DNA from: Lachnospiraceae bacterium
GTDB lineage: Bacteria; Bacillota; Clostridia; Lachnospirales; Lachnospiraceae
NCBI GenBank assembly: GCA_015057625.1
Contig: SVDZ01000002.1
Span: forward strand, 323,802 to 387,801
DNA length: 64,000 nucleotides
Reading direction: 5' to 3'
Below, one piece after another: positions 34,078 through 43,911 of the stretch. Made by a program: the position numbers and the translations under genes. The notes under the pieces are model-generated. The model saw nothing but the letters and a program-made list of their open reading frames with translations, was not told the origin of the DNA and did no database searches. Position 1 is the first letter of the stretch; each line of letters begins with the position of its first letter.

Positions 34078-34992
34078 TTATTGATTTTTAAAATTAAGTT
34101 CAGGAGCTTTCATATATACTTTTGTTCCTGCATCAACTGATTCTGTAATGAAAGTGTTACCGCCGATAACTGTATCTTTACCGATAATCGTATTGCCGCC
34201 AAGTATTGTAGCACCGGCATAAATAGTAACGTTATCTTCGATAGTAGGATGTCTCTTGATTCCACGAAGTGACTGTCCTCCTCTTGTTGATATACCACCA
34301 AGTGTAACCCCCTGATATATCTTTACATTTTTTCCGATTACTGTAGTCTCACCGATAACAATACCTGTACCGTGGTCTATAAAGAAATACTCTCCAATTG
34401 TAGCACCTGCATTGATGTCTATACCTGTTCTGCTGTGAGCGTATTCTGTCATTATTCGAGGAATGAAAGGTACATTCATAAGATAAAGCTCGTGAGCAAT
34501 TCTGTAAACAAATATGGCCAATAATCCAGGATATGAGAATATAATTTCTTCTTTGTTATTGGCAGCAGGGTCTCCGTTGAAAAGAGCCTCCACGTCAGTG
34601 AGAAGTATTTTTTGTATGTCTGAAATTTTAGAGAAGAAAGTCTCACATACATTGTCAGTAAGTTCTTCAATTTCTTTATCTGACAAAGAACAATTGTTGT
34701 ATCTGAATGCAAGCTGTACCTGTGCGCTTAAGTGTTCATATACTTTTGTCAGATAATGACCGATAAAATAATCCGGAGATGAAGTTGCAATGTTTTCATA
34801 TCCAAAGTAACCCGGAAACATCACTCTTCTAAGATCTTTGATAATATTGATAATCTCTCCTCTGTTTGGAAGTCTGCTGGAACAATCTCCTGCATATATA
34901 TCATTGTTTTCATAATTTGAGGCAATGTCTTTTACTGCCTCTGAAATAATGGATTTAATTTCTTTTGACATAACAATATGTGGTAGTTTCAC
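34078..34992 (-). CDS. cysE: Serine O-acetyltransferase
   Basis: 304 residues from a GTG start at 34992 with AGGAG 6 bases before it. The long helical N-terminal part and the left-handed beta-helix (IGEYFFIDHGTGIVIGETTVIG, then GVTLGG and hexapeptide repeats) are those of the EpsC/CysE serine acetyltransferases that make O-acetylserine for cysteine synthesis. It is longer than E. coli CysE, as in the EpsC type. Single gene with its own terminator. Confidence 0.92.
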   Translation of the reverse strand: MKLPHIVMSKEIKSIISEAVKDIASNYENNDIYAGDCSSRLPNRGEIINIIKDLRRVMFPGYFGYENIATSSPDYFIGHYLTKVYEHLSAQVQLAFRYNNCSLSDKEIEELTDNVCETFFSKISDIQKILLTDVEALFNGDPAANNKEEIIFSYPGLLAIFVYRIAHELYLMNVPFIPRIMTEYAHSRTGIDINAGATIGEYFFIDHGTGIVIGETTVIGKNVKIYQGVTLGGISTRGGQSLRGIKRHPTIEDNVTIYAGATILGGNTIIGKDTVIGGNTFITESVDAGTKVYMKAPELNFKNQ

Positions 34993-35052
34993 TACACTCT
35001 CCTATCATATTTATAAAATGCATTATATCATTATTGTATTAGGCTAACAAGA

Positions 35053-35106
35053 AAAAAGTTACGCAAGTCTGATAAGAATTTTATATCATAAAATGCATAA
35101 CTTTTT
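35053..35106 (-). terminator. Possible terminator of the NUDIX gene
   Basis: Long-looped inverted repeat aaaaagttacgc / gcataacttttt with one mismatch just after the NUDIX stop. The T-tract is part of the stem. Weak but suitably placed at the end of the trp-NUDIX transcript. Confidence 0.4.
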
Positions 35107-35110
35107 ATAT

Positions 35111-35569
35111 TTAATATTGGAAAGTTTTATATTCAACCAATCTCTTTCCTTCATAACGGACCTTTAAAGTGAAAAAAGTGTCATCGTTAATCAACTTAGT
35201 CAAAAATAATCTGTCACCTTCCCAGGTTTTTAAATCAAGTACTTTGTCTTTATCTATCCAATGAAGATCTCCTTCTTCACACTCCTGCAACTCGCCGGTA
35301 AATTCATCAGCTGTGTACAAATACATATATTCGGTTTCATATTCATCGGAGAGAAAAGTAATAACTGATCGAAGTTTAAAGCTTGTGAGAGTAAGTCCGG
35401 TTTCCTCTTTTACTTCTCTGAGTAGACATTCTTCGGGAGTTTCGTCCTTTCCAAATTTACCGCCCACACCGATCCAATGACCTTCGTTGATATCATTTTT
35501 CTTTTTAGTTCGATGTAACATTAAATATTTATTATTTTTTTCTATATAACAAAGTGTTGTGTTGAACAT
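35111..35569 (-). CDS. NUDIX hydrolase (MutT/8-oxo-dGTPase type)
   Basis: 152 residues with a perfect Nudix box, GGKFGKDETPEECLLREVKEETGL (G-x5-E-x7-REVxEETGL). The N-terminal LCYIEKNNKYLMLHRTKKKND is like that of 8-oxo-dGTP diphosphatases. GGAGG upstream. It follows trpA by 75 bases on the same strand and may be the tail gene of the trp transcript, though no functional link is evident. Confidence 0.88.
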   Translation of the reverse strand: MFNTTLCYIEKNNKYLMLHRTKKKNDINEGHWIGVGGKFGKDETPEECLLREVKEETGLTLTSFKLRSVITFLSDEYETEYMYLYTADEFTGELQECEEGDLHWIDKDKVLDLKTWEGDRLFLTKLINDDTFFTLKVRYEGKRLVEYKTFQY

Positions 35570-35644
35570 AAAACCTCCGAAATAATATTTTTGTATTTAG
35601 TGCTTTTAAAGTATGAAAGAAGTCGGAGTTCTTTCTGTATTTAA

Positions 35645-36418
35645 TTATGAATTTAAACAAGCTTCTTTCATTGATTTTACATAATCGCCAACATATGGTA
35701 CACAGTCTTTTCCGTATTGTGCAACAATCTTAACGATGGCACTTCCAACAATTGCACCGTCGGCATATTTGCATACATTTTGAGCCTGCTCAGGTTTTGA
35801 AATACCAAAACCGATAGCACATGGAATATCAGTATTTTCTTTTACTAATTGTACCATTGCTCCAAGATCGGTTGTGATGTTTTCTCTTACGCCTGTAACT
35901 CCCAAAGACGATACACAGTATACAAAACCTTCGGCTTCTCTTGCTATTTCTTTAATTCTATCCTTTGAAGTAGGTGCAATAAGAGATACCAGTTCGATTC
36001 CGGCTTTTGTACATTCAGGCTGGAGTTCGTTCTTTTCTTCGAAAGGACAATCAGGAACAATGATTCCGCAAATTCCGCATTCGTTACATCTCTCCATAAA
36101 TTTTTCTTTTCCGTATACGTAAATAACATTGATATATGTCATAAATACGAGAGGAATTTTCACCTGATCTTTAATTTCTTTCAACGTGTCAAAAAGTTTA
36201 TCTGTTGTGCATCCTGCATTTAATGCTCTAAGGTCAGCTTCCTGGATTACAGGGCCTTCAGCTACAGGATCAGAAAACGGAATCCCCACTTCAATAAGGT
36301 CTGCACCTTTATCCTGCATTTCAAGAATTAATTTCTTTGTTGTTTCAAGATCAGGATCTCCTCCTGTGACAAATGCTATAAAAGCTTTATTTTTAAATGC
36401 GTCTTTTATTCTACTCAT
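35645..36418 (-). CDS. trpA: Tryptophan synthase alpha chain
   Basis: 257 residues from ATG 36418, which overlaps the trpB stop by 8 bases (ATGAGTAG); an earlier in-frame ATG at 36469 lies inside trpB and is rejected. [12 protein letters not shown] and [15 protein letters not shown] carry the catalytic Glu (E49 in E. coli numbering). The second acid, D60 in E. coli, is Glu here. It cleaves indole-glycerol phosphate and passes indole to TrpB. Last trp gene. Confidence 0.95.
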   Translation of the reverse strand: MSRIKDAFKNKAFIAFVTGGDPDLETTKKLILEMQDKGADLIEVGIPFSDPVAEGPVIQEADLRALNAGCTTDKLFDTLKEIKDQVKIPLVFMTYINVIYVYGKEKFMERCNECGICGIIVPDCPFEEKNELQPECTKAGIELVSLIAPTSKDRIKEIAREAEGFVYCVSSLGVTGVRENITTDLGAMVQLVKENTDIPCAIGFGISKPEQAQNVCKYADGAIVGSAIVKIVAQYGKDCVPYVGDYVKSMKEACLNS

Positions 36419-37595
36419 AAATCTGTACTCCTCTATATCTTGCAATTGCAGCAACGTCTTTATCACCACGTCCTGAAATATTAACTACTACTATTTTGTT
36501 TTTATCAAGTGTTTTTGCATATTTCATTGCATAGGCAACAGCATGAGAACTCTCAATAGCAGGGATAATACCTTCTGTTCTTGAAAGGTACTCAAATGCT
36601 TCTACTGCTTCTACGTCTGTGATTGGTACATAACGAGCTCTTTTTGCATCGTTAAGCATAGCATGTTCAGGTCCGATTCCGGGATAATCAAGTCCTGCAG
36701 AAATTGAATAAACAGGAGCAATCTGACCAAATTCATCCTGACAGAAAATTGACTTCATTCCGTGGAAGATACCTTCTGTTCCGTTTGCAATTGTAGCAGC
36801 ATTTTTAGGATTGTCTACACCAAGACCTGCCGCTTCACATCCGATAAGTTCAACGCCTTCGTCTTCAATAAAATTGTAGAATGCACCAATGGCATTTGAA
36901 CCACCTCCAACACAGGCAATAACTGCATCAGGAAGTCTTCCTTCAGCCTCAAGAATCTGTTCTTTGATTTCTTTACTGATTACAGCCTGGAAATCACGAA
37001 CGATTGTAGGAAATGGATGAGGCCCCATTACAGAACCGAGAACGTAGTGAGTATCTGCAATTCTGTTTGTCCATTCTCTCATTGTTTCATTTACCGCGTC
37101 TTTGAGTGTCATTGTTCCGCTTGTTACAGCGTGAACTTTTGCACCTAAAAGTTCCATTCTAAATACGTTTAAAGCCTGACGGTCACAGTCTTCCTTGCCC
37201 ATGAATATTTCACATTCCATATCCATAAGTGCAGCAGCTGTAGCTGTGGCAACACCGTGCTGACCGGCACCAGTCTCAGCTATAACTCTTGTTTTGCCCA
37301 TTTTCTTTGCAAGCAAAACCTGACCTAAAACATTATTTATTTTGTGAGAACCTGTATGGTTTAAATCTTCTCTCTTAAGATAGATTTTTGCACCACCTAA
37401 GTCCTTTGTCATTTTTTCAGCATAGTATAATAAAGATGGTCTTCCTGCGTAATTGTTTAATAAGTCATTAAGTTCTGCTACAAACTCAGGATCGTCTTTA
37501 TATTTATTGTATGCCGCCTCTAATTCGTGGACTGCATTCATTAATGTTTCCGGAATATATTGTCCTCCGTAATTTCCAAATCTTCCTTTGCTCAT
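36411..37595 (-). CDS. trpB: Tryptophan synthase beta chain
   Basis: 394 residues. The PLP lysine lies in [11 protein letters not shown], the phosphate-binding loop is GGGSNAIG, and [13 protein letters not shown] carries the catalytic Glu. It joins indole and serine to give tryptophan. AGGAGG before ATG. Translationally coupled to trpA. Confidence 0.98.
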   Translation of the reverse strand: MSKGRFGNYGGQYIPETLMNAVHELEAAYNKYKDDPEFVAELNDLLNNYAGRPSLLYYAEKMTKDLGGAKIYLKREDLNHTGSHKINNVLGQVLLAKKMGKTRVIAETGAGQHGVATATAAALMDMECEIFMGKEDCDRQALNVFRMELLGAKVHAVTSGTMTLKDAVNETMREWTNRIADTHYVLGSVMGPHPFPTIVRDFQAVISKEIKEQILEAEGRLPDAVIACVGGGSNAIGAFYNFIEDEGVELIGCEAAGLGVDNPKNAATIANGTEGIFHGMKSIFCQDEFGQIAPVYSISAGLDYPGIGPEHAMLNDAKRARYVPITDVEAVEAFEYLSRTEGIIPAIESSHAVAYAMKYAKTLDKNKIVVVNISGRGDKDVAAIARYRGVQIYE

Positions 37596-37609
37596 GGATA
37601 GCCTCCTAA

Positions 37610-38224
37610 TTAGTAGTTATTTCTTATAAGATTGATGATATTTTTAATCTTTGTCTCATCCTTAAAGCCGTTAGTCTCAACACCGCTGCTTATGTCTACG
37701 CAATAGGGTGAGCATTTTTGCAGAGTATCTAAAATGTTTGACTCATTTAGACCACCTGCTAAAAAGTAATAATCTAGTTTTTGATTGATAAGATTTGTAT
37801 CAAAAGTTTTTCCTGTACCACCATACTCTGTTTTGTCGTAAGAATCAAGTAGGTAATATTCTGGATTTATGGAAAGAGCGTTTTGAATGGATGTCTCATC
37901 CTTCATACGCACTGCTTTGATTATTGGTTTGTCGGTTAGTGTTCGAAGCGTATCAATATAATTTTGATCTTCATCTCCGTGCAGCTGAATCAAATCGATT
38001 ATAGAATTATCAGCCAATTTTTTTATGTGGTTTACATCGTCATTTACGAATACACCGACAGATAAGATGTTAGAATCTAACAATTGCTTCATTTCTTTTG
38101 CAAGTTCGTCAGAAACAAATCGTTTTGTACCTGCAAATACAAACCCCACATAATCGGGCTTATATTTGTTTACAATCTCAACATCTTCAGTACTTTTTAA
38201 ACCGCAAATTTTTATTTTAACCAT
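37610..38224 (-). CDS. trpF: Phosphoribosylanthranilate isomerase
   Basis: 204 residues. [11 protein letters not shown] contains the catalytic Cys; the catalytic Asp lies in [18 protein letters not shown]; and YFLAGGLN and DISSGVET bind phosphate. Separate gene, not fused to trpC. 14-base gap to trpB; 4-base gap from trpC. Confidence 0.97.
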   Translation of the reverse strand: MVKIKICGLKSTEDVEIVNKYKPDYVGFVFAGTKRFVSDELAKEMKQLLDSNILSVGVFVNDDVNHIKKLADNSIIDLIQLHGDEDQNYIDTLRTLTDKPIIKAVRMKDETSIQNALSINPEYYLLDSYDKTEYGGTGKTFDTNLINQKLDYYFLAGGLNESNILDTLQKCSPYCVDISSGVETNGFKDETKIKNIINLIRNNY

Positions 38225-38228
38225 TTAA

Positions 38229-38999
38229 TTATCCTCTTAGGTAATCTAGCATTTCTTTTTTGTTTTTAGCTCTCATGAAGGTTTCACCTATTAATACGGC
38301 ATTTACATTTGCAGCTTTTAACTGCCTTATGTCCTCATTTGTTTTAATACCACTTTCAGCAACAAAGAGAATATTTTCAGGAACAAGTTTTCTTAATCGA
38401 ATACTGTTATTAATATCTACTGTAAATGTTTTTAAGTCTCGATTATTAACACCAATAATTCTGGCTCCGGCTTTTATTGCACTTTCAATTTCTGCTTTAT
38501 CATGAGCTTCAACTAAGGCCGACATTCCAAGTGAGTCGCATATATTAATATATTTTTTCAGTGTTGCTGTATCTAATAATGAGCAGATGAGAAGCACACA
38601 GGATGCACCGTGAAGTTTTGCATCATATATCATATATTCATCTATGACAAAATCTTTTCTGATAAGTGGTATACTAACGTTTTCACTTATTTCTTTCAGG
38701 TACTTCTTATCGCCTTTAAAATATTCAGGTTCTGTTAAAACTGAAATGCATGTGGCACCTGCCGCTTCATATTCCTTTGCAATGTCCACATACGGAAAAT
38801 CTTCTGCAATTATGCCTTTTGATGGTGAGGCTTTTTTGACTTCACATATAAAGCTGATATCATTTTCTTTAAGGGCATTTTCAAATTCAAAATTACCCTT
38901 AGGCAATGACATTGCAGCCTGAATCAGATTCTCAGGTGTAGTTTCTAGTTTTTCTTTTTCTACTCTATTTCTTGTGGAATTTGCCAGTTTATTTAACAT
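38229..38999 (-). CDS. trpC: Indole-3-glycerol phosphate synthase
   Basis: 256 residues with the conserved ISFICEVKKASPSKG, LIRKDFVIDEYMI, VEAHDKAEI, GVNNRDLKTF and AESGI motifs of the TrpC barrel. AGGAG site before ATG. Converts carboxyphenylamino-deoxyribulose phosphate to indole-glycerol phosphate. Confidence 0.97.
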   Translation of the reverse strand: MLNKLANSTRNRVEKEKLETTPENLIQAAMSLPKGNFEFENALKENDISFICEVKKASPSKGIIAEDFPYVDIAKEYEAAGATCISVLTEPEYFKGDKKYLKEISENVSIPLIRKDFVIDEYMIYDAKLHGASCVLLICSLLDTATLKKYINICDSLGMSALVEAHDKAEIESAIKAGARIIGVNNRDLKTFTVDINNSIRLRKLVPENILFVAESGIKTNEDIRQLKAANVNAVLIGETFMRAKNKKEMLDYLRG

Positions 39000-39035
39000 G
39001 TTAATCTCCTAAATATCAATTCTCATTTTTTACTG

Positions 39036-40067
39036 TTATGCACATGTTACGGTGGTAAAACTATTTGACATTTCTATGAATTCGTTAAGTTTCTTTAAAG
39101 CCTTTCCGCTGTCTATAGTTCTCTTTGCAACATCTATTGCTTCTCTGTAACTTAAGTCGTCGTTGTATACGTAGATACATGCTGCAGCATTTAAGATAAC
39201 AGCATCTCTCTTTGGACCTTTATCTGCACCAGAGAGAATGTTTCTTGTAATCTTTGCGTTTTCAACTGCATCTCCACCAACTAAATCTTCTTTTGTACAT
39301 AACTTAAATCCATATTCTTCAGGATTTATTTCGTATTTTGTAATTTTGCCGTCTCTGATTTCAGCTACTGTTGTTTTAGCACTTAATGTTATTTCGTCCA
39401 TTACATCCTGTCCATATACAACCATACCTTTCTTAACACCAAGATTGATAAGTACATTTGCAAGTGGCTCAACAAGTGATTCATCGTATACACCGAGGAT
39501 TTCCATATTTGCTCCGGCAGGATTTGTAAGAGGTCCTAAGATGTTAAAGATAGTTCTGGTTCCAAGAGATTTTCTTACAGGTCCTACATACTTCATTGAT
39601 GTGTGATATTTCTGCGCAAAGAGGAAACAAATGTTAATCTTTTCAAGTAATTCTTTGCTCTGTGAAGGTTCTATATTGATGTTTACACCAAGTTTTTCAA
39701 GTACATCCGCAGCACCTGATTTACTTGATACAGAACGGTTTCCGTGTTTTGCCAGTTTAACTCCTGAAGCTGCGGCAACAATTGCAGAGGTAGATGAAAT
39801 ATTGAATGAGTATGACTGATCTCCGCCTGTACCTACGATTTCAAGTACGTCCATATTGTGATCAAGTTTTACTCCGTTATTTCTCATTCCCATTGCTGAA
39901 CCTGAAATCTCATCAATTGTTTCACCTTTCATTCGAAGTGCAACAAGGTAAGCACTAATGAGTTCGTTTGGAGTTTCTCCACTCATAATTTCGTTCATTA
40001 CTTCATATACTTCGTTGTATGTTAAATCAGTTCCTTTAATTAATTTTTCAATTGCTTCTCTAATCAT
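39036..40067 (-). CDS. trpD: Anthranilate phosphoribosyltransferase
   Basis: 343 residues. EIVGTGGDQSYSFNISS is the PRPP-binding segment and KHGNRSVSSKSGAAD the anthranilate/Mg site. Strong AGGAGG. Stand-alone TrpD, not fused to TrpG. The 80-base gap to trpG contains two imperfect copies of tttcatatttttca, with no clear function. Confidence 0.97.
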   Translation of the reverse strand: MIREAIEKLIKGTDLTYNEVYEVMNEIMSGETPNELISAYLVALRMKGETIDEISGSAMGMRNNGVKLDHNMDVLEIVGTGGDQSYSFNISSTSAIVAAASGVKLAKHGNRSVSSKSGAADVLEKLGVNINIEPSQSKELLEKINICFLFAQKYHTSMKYVGPVRKSLGTRTIFNILGPLTNPAGANMEILGVYDESLVEPLANVLINLGVKKGMVVYGQDVMDEITLSAKTTVAEIRDGKITKYEINPEEYGFKLCTKEDLVGGDAVENAKITRNILSGADKGPKRDAVILNAAACIYVYNDDLSYREAIDVAKRTIDSGKALKKLNEFIEMSNSFTTVTCA

Positions 40068-40147
40068 ATTTTTTTCCTCCTAGATTATATAATTTTTGTT
40101 TTCATATTTTTCACTGTTTCATATTTTTCATTGTTAATTATTTTTTC

Positions 40148-40726
40148 CTAGTTTTTAATCTTTAAAAAGTTACCAACAATTATTTTTCCGTCCGGTGTCA
40201 GAACTGACTCAGGGTGAAACTGCAATCCATATATTTCATAGTCCTTATGTTTTACAGCCATTATTTCTCCGTCCTTTACATCTCTTGAGATGATTTCCAT
40301 ACAATCAGGGATTGTGGCATCTATGGCAGCGAGTGAATGATATCTTGCACCTTTGATTATATTTGGAAGTCCTGCAAATATCTTTGAGTTGTTATCAACT
40401 TCCATATCACTTTGTTTTCCATGCATCAGTTCTTTTGCGTAAGAAACTGTTGCTCCGAATACTTCGCATATACTTTGGTGTCCAAGACAAACACCGAGAA
40501 TTGGAAACTCTGCTTTTAATTCTCTTACCACCTCTTCACAGATTCCTGCATCTGAAGGTTTGCCGGGACCGGGTGAAAGAATAATGCTGTCGGGTTTCAA
40601 ATCTCTAATCTCATTGATTGTGATTTCGTCGTTTCTTACTACTTTTACATTTCCGTCAGATAATTCGCCGACTAACTGAACTAAGTTGTAAGAGAAACTG
40701 TCGTAATTATCAATTAATAAAACCAT
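40148..40726 (-). CDS. trpG: Anthranilate synthase glutamine amidotransferase subunit
   Basis: 192 residues from ATG 40726, sharing one base with the trpE stop (TGATG). An upstream in-frame ATG at 40789 lies inside trpE and is rejected. LIDNYDSFSYNL, GVCLGHQSI (catalytic Cys) and FHPESVLT (His/Glu) give the class-I amidotransferase triad. Supplies ammonia to TrpE. Confidence 0.97.
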   Translation of the reverse strand: MVLLIDNYDSFSYNLVQLVGELSDGNVKVVRNDEITINEIRDLKPDSIILSPGPGKPSDAGICEEVVRELKAEFPILGVCLGHQSICEVFGATVSYAKELMHGKQSDMEVDNNSKIFAGLPNIIKGARYHSLAAIDATIPDCMEIISRDVKDGEIMAVKHKDYEIYGLQFHPESVLTPDGKIIVGNFLKIKN

Positions 40727-42183
40727 CAGTTGTTCACCTCGCTTCCCTTTTTGATTGCATCTATTACAGCACCTGCTTTGTGTGCACATTCCATATATTC
40801 ATTTTCAGGAATACTGTCAGCAACGATTCCTGCACCGGCCTGAACAGTAACTTTGTTGTCTTTTTTTACTGCTGTTCTTATAGCAATACATACATCTAAA
40901 TTTCCTGATAAATCGATGTATCCGATTGCTCCGCCGTAAATTCCTCTAGGTTCTTTTTCCAATTCATCGATTATCTCACAGGCTCTGAATTTTGGAGCGC
41001 CTGATAATGTACCTGCAGGAAGTAATGCTGATATAGCATCACATGCGTCAAATTCATCTCTGATATCACCGCAAACAGTTGAGGCGATGTGCATTACTCT
41101 TGAGAAACGGTGAATCTGCATATACTCTTCAACATATACACTTCCGTATTTTGCAATCTTTCCGATATCATTTCTTGCAAGATCAACTAACATATTGTGT
41201 TCGGCAAGCTCTTTCTCGTCAGCTAATAGTTCTTTCTCAAGTTCAACATCTTCTGTGTATGTGTTTCCTCGTGGTCTTGTTCCTGCAACAGGGAATGTAG
41301 TAAGCTTTCCGTCAACCATCTTCACCAGAGTTTCAGGGGATGCACCTGCTATCTGAATTTTGTCCATCTGCAGATAGTACATATAAGGTGACGGGTTTGT
41401 TGTTCTCAAAACTCTGTAAGGATTTATAAGACTGCTGTTGTATTCAGCTTCAAACTTTCTGGATATAACTCCCTGGAAAATGTCCCCTTCTTTGATGTAG
41501 TTTTTAGTTCTCTCAACCATATTGCAATATTCATCTTTTGAAACATTGCATATGAAGTTGACATTGCCCTGTGATGGAGTGTTTGCAGGTCTGAAATCAT
41601 CCTGAATTAGAGAAATCATTTTCTCGATTTCAAGTAAGGCTGCGTTGTAGCCTTGTAATCCATCTTCTGCTTTCATATTTGCAATCACGATAATCTTTTG
41701 TTTTAAATGATCAAATGCATAAACTTTATCGAAAAGCATTAACTGAAAATCGTCAATGTCATTTTCTTTAATGGTGAGTTTCGGTTCTGCATAAGAAATC
41801 ATCTCGTAACTGAAATATCCTACAAATCCTCCGGTAAAAGTAGGAAGTCCTTGAATCTTTGGTGATTTGTATTTATTTAAAAGATCTCTCAAAGCATCCA
41901 TACCGTCTTTTTCAACTACATGTTCTACTTCTCCGCTTTTGATTTTTACCTTGTGGTTTTTGCAGGATACCATTAGTACCGGTGAATAACCTATAAATGA
42001 ATATCTTGCCCATCTTTTTTCGCCTTCCACAGATTCAAGTAAAAAGAAATTTTTGTCAAATGCTTCCATCTTTCTGAGTAAAGTAATTGGTGTAATTACA
42101 TCTGAGTAGATTTCCTTGCAAACAGGAATCATACTGTAGTCAGAAATGAAATCCTTGACTTGGTCAAATGATGTTGTGTTCAT
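40726..42183 (-). CDS. trpE: Anthranilate synthase component I
   Basis: 485 residues from ATG 42183 with GAAGGAGG upstream; a longer frame to 42363 would read through the T-box terminator and is rejected. The LLES motif near residue 45 is the site for tryptophan feedback inhibition. The catalytic part has AGASPETLV, GTRPRG, HNMLVDLARNDIG and GTLSGAPK. First gene of trpEGDCFBA, under the T-box at 42184-42613. Confidence 0.97.
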   Translation of the reverse strand: MNTTSFDQVKDFISDYSMIPVCKEIYSDVITPITLLRKMEAFDKNFFLLESVEGEKRWARYSFIGYSPVLMVSCKNHKVKIKSGEVEHVVEKDGMDALRDLLNKYKSPKIQGLPTFTGGFVGYFSYEMISYAEPKLTIKENDIDDFQLMLFDKVYAFDHLKQKIIVIANMKAEDGLQGYNAALLEIEKMISLIQDDFRPANTPSQGNVNFICNVSKDEYCNMVERTKNYIKEGDIFQGVISRKFEAEYNSSLINPYRVLRTTNPSPYMYYLQMDKIQIAGASPETLVKMVDGKLTTFPVAGTRPRGNTYTEDVELEKELLADEKELAEHNMLVDLARNDIGKIAKYGSVYVEEYMQIHRFSRVMHIASTVCGDIRDEFDACDAISALLPAGTLSGAPKFRACEIIDELEKEPRGIYGGAIGYIDLSGNLDVCIAIRTAVKKDNKVTVQAGAGIVADSIPENEYMECAHKAGAVIDAIKKGSEVNN

Positions 42184-42613
42184 AATTACCTCCTTCTCAT
42201 GAATAAGTGAAAGCTCTTGTGTAAAGTATTTTGGAAATAAATCACCGAAACCGTTACGCTTGTTTCGGAATTGTATCACGGTCGTCAAATGCATTAAAGC
42301 GAGCTTTCTGCATTTTCCTCGTCGTGGATAACAAAAAAAGCTTTTGTCCCTGTAAAGGGACAAAAGCTATAAAAATCTACTTCTGCGGTACCACCCAATT
42401 TAATGTGTATCACATTCACTCATTCACATACCAACATATGCTACCTTCTATAACGGTAAGGCTCCGTCAACGTCTACTTCCAAAACATACTTGGTTTCAA
42501 GTTGCCCTCTCAGGTCCATTCATCACCGATAGCTTGTTGATTCACACCACCCATCAACTCTCTGAAAAGCGTCCCTAGCGACTACTTACTCCCGATCAAC
42601 GGTTTATCATATT
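42184..42613 (-). ncRNA. Tryptophan T-box leader
   Basis: The minus-strand T-box sequence GGGTGGTACCGC is at 42385-42396. The specifier codon TGG (Trp) is read within GAATGGACC at 42516-42518. An AGAGAG-type stem I base precedes it. The terminator is a 12-bp stem (42339-42350 with 42357-42368) followed by seven T (42332-42338). Uncharged tRNA-Trp should stabilise the antiterminator and turn on trpEGDCFBA. Confidence 0.93.
42332..42368 (-). terminator. T-box-controlled terminator of the trp operon
   Basis: agcttttgtccc (42339-42350) pairs with gggacaaaagct (42357-42368) around a 6-base loop, and a T7 run follows on the minus strand. It competes with the antiterminator formed with the T-box sequence at 42385. 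Confidence 0.92.
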
Positions 42614-42619
42614 AACAAT

Positions 42620-42648
42620 ATGCTAACACGCATATAAGTTAAAGTCAA
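42620..42648 (-). promoter_or_regulatory. Promoter of the trp operon
   Basis: Minus-strand TTGACT (42643-42648), 17-base spacer, TAGCAT (42620-42625), placing the start just before the T-box stem I. Confidence 0.75.
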
Positions 42649-42755
42649 GTTAAAATAATTAATTGTTTTTATTGGTTTGAATATGAAATAACATATAATT
42701 GCTTAATTATATAAAAATGTTTATTTTCTTTTTGTTTGATATTTGATAAATCACA

Positions 42756-43679
42756 TTAAATATTATTGTTTATATATTCAATATAAGGTCTTGTTGAAAC
42801 CATATCTTTATTTGATTTGTACCATTCATAGGATTCTTCCAGGGATTTTCTAAGATCCTTTGTATCAGGCATAAGTTCTTGCTGCTTTAAGATATCCAAT
42901 ACATACTCATATTTGGTAAATGGAAAATATGATCTGATAAAGTGTGAAGAATCTACATTCACAAATTCAGGTGTTTTACCAACTATTGAATAGCACATTT
43001 TTATCCAGTCAATAACGCTTATTGTCTCAGGATTTCCAACATTATAGATGAGCGGATAACTGTCTTTATCTAATGCTCCTTCTGATTTTTTTTCAAGAAG
43101 AATTTCTATAAATCTGCATAAGTCCTGTACATCGAAAAACTGCATCTTCATTTCTCCATCTTCCGGAAGATAAAAAGGTCTATCTGCAAGTGCACATTCA
43201 AATACAAAAGCTTCTCTGTAAATATTGTTTCCATATCCACATAAATACGGAGGTCTCAAAATAATTGCATCTTCTACTTTTGATAAAAGATATTTTTCGG
43301 CTGCAATTTTGTCAGTACCGTATGTTCCCCAAAATGAATTAGGACCGATTGTCTGTGATTCGCCTAATGGCATAGGATTAGTTTCAGGATATACCGCACT
43401 TGAACTAATCATAACATACTCTTTAAAACTACCTATGTGCTCAAGAAGTATTCTTATATCATCTTCGTTATAGGCGTTGACATCAAGTACAATATCAAAT
43501 TCCAAATTATCAAGTTCGTCTGTAAGCGTATCGCGATCAGCTTTAATCCATGTGACATTTTTAAGCTGTGGAAATGTACCTCTGTTTAATACAGAAACAT
43601 CATATCCGTTTTCAGAAAAATACTTTGCTACATTCATACTTACAAAAATAGTTCCACCGGTAACTAATACCTTTTTCAT
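42756..43679 (-). CDS. NAD-dependent epimerase/dehydratase (extended SDR)
   Basis: 307 residues from ATG 43679, which has CGGAGG upstream; the in-frame ATG at 43730 does not. KVLVTGGTIFVSMNVAKYF is a Rossmann nucleotide site, although GxxGxxG is altered to GGTIFVS. ISSSAVYPE and YGTDKIAAEKYLL carry the SDR Ser and Tyr-like region; YGTDK replaces the canonical YxxxK. Closest in feel to the sugar-nucleotide epimerase/CSP41-like group. Substrate unknown. Single gene. Confidence 0.8.
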   Translation of the reverse strand: MKKVLVTGGTIFVSMNVAKYFSENGYDVSVLNRGTFPQLKNVTWIKADRDTLTDELDNLEFDIVLDVNAYNEDDIRILLEHIGSFKEYVMISSSAVYPETNPMPLGESQTIGPNSFWGTYGTDKIAAEKYLLSKVEDAIILRPPYLCGYGNNIYREAFVFECALADRPFYLPEDGEMKMQFFDVQDLCRFIEILLEKKSEGALDKDSYPLIYNVGNPETISVIDWIKMCYSIVGKTPEFVNVDSSHFIRSYFPFTKYEYVLDILKQQELMPDTKDLRKSLEESYEWYKSNKDMVSTRPYIEYINNNI

Positions 43680-43824
43680 AATATACCTCCGATTAATATG
43701 ATTTTGGATGAGAGACAATTCCCATTTCAAAATGTTTTTGCTACATCTTTATTATAAGCTGTTAATATTTTTAATACAACTCAACTTAAAGTAGAATATG
43801 GTAGATATTTTGCAAAATAAATAA

Positions 43825-43859
43825 CCCTCTTTATCTGTAAAAAACTATGATAAAGAGGG
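43825..43859 (-). terminator. Terminator of leuS
   Basis: ccctctttatc (43825-43835) pairs with gataaagaggg (43849-43859); the minus strand continues TTATTTATTTTGC. Lies 50 bases after the leuS stop. Confidence 0.82.
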
Positions 43860-43911
43860 CTACTATATAATTAATCTATTTAATTACTAATTGTTAACTG
43901 CTATTTGCAAA

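Noticed and set aside
42184..42363. N-terminal extension of TrpE
   Set aside because: It reads through the T-box terminator; the ATG at 42183 has a GAAGGAGG site and matches TrpE starts.
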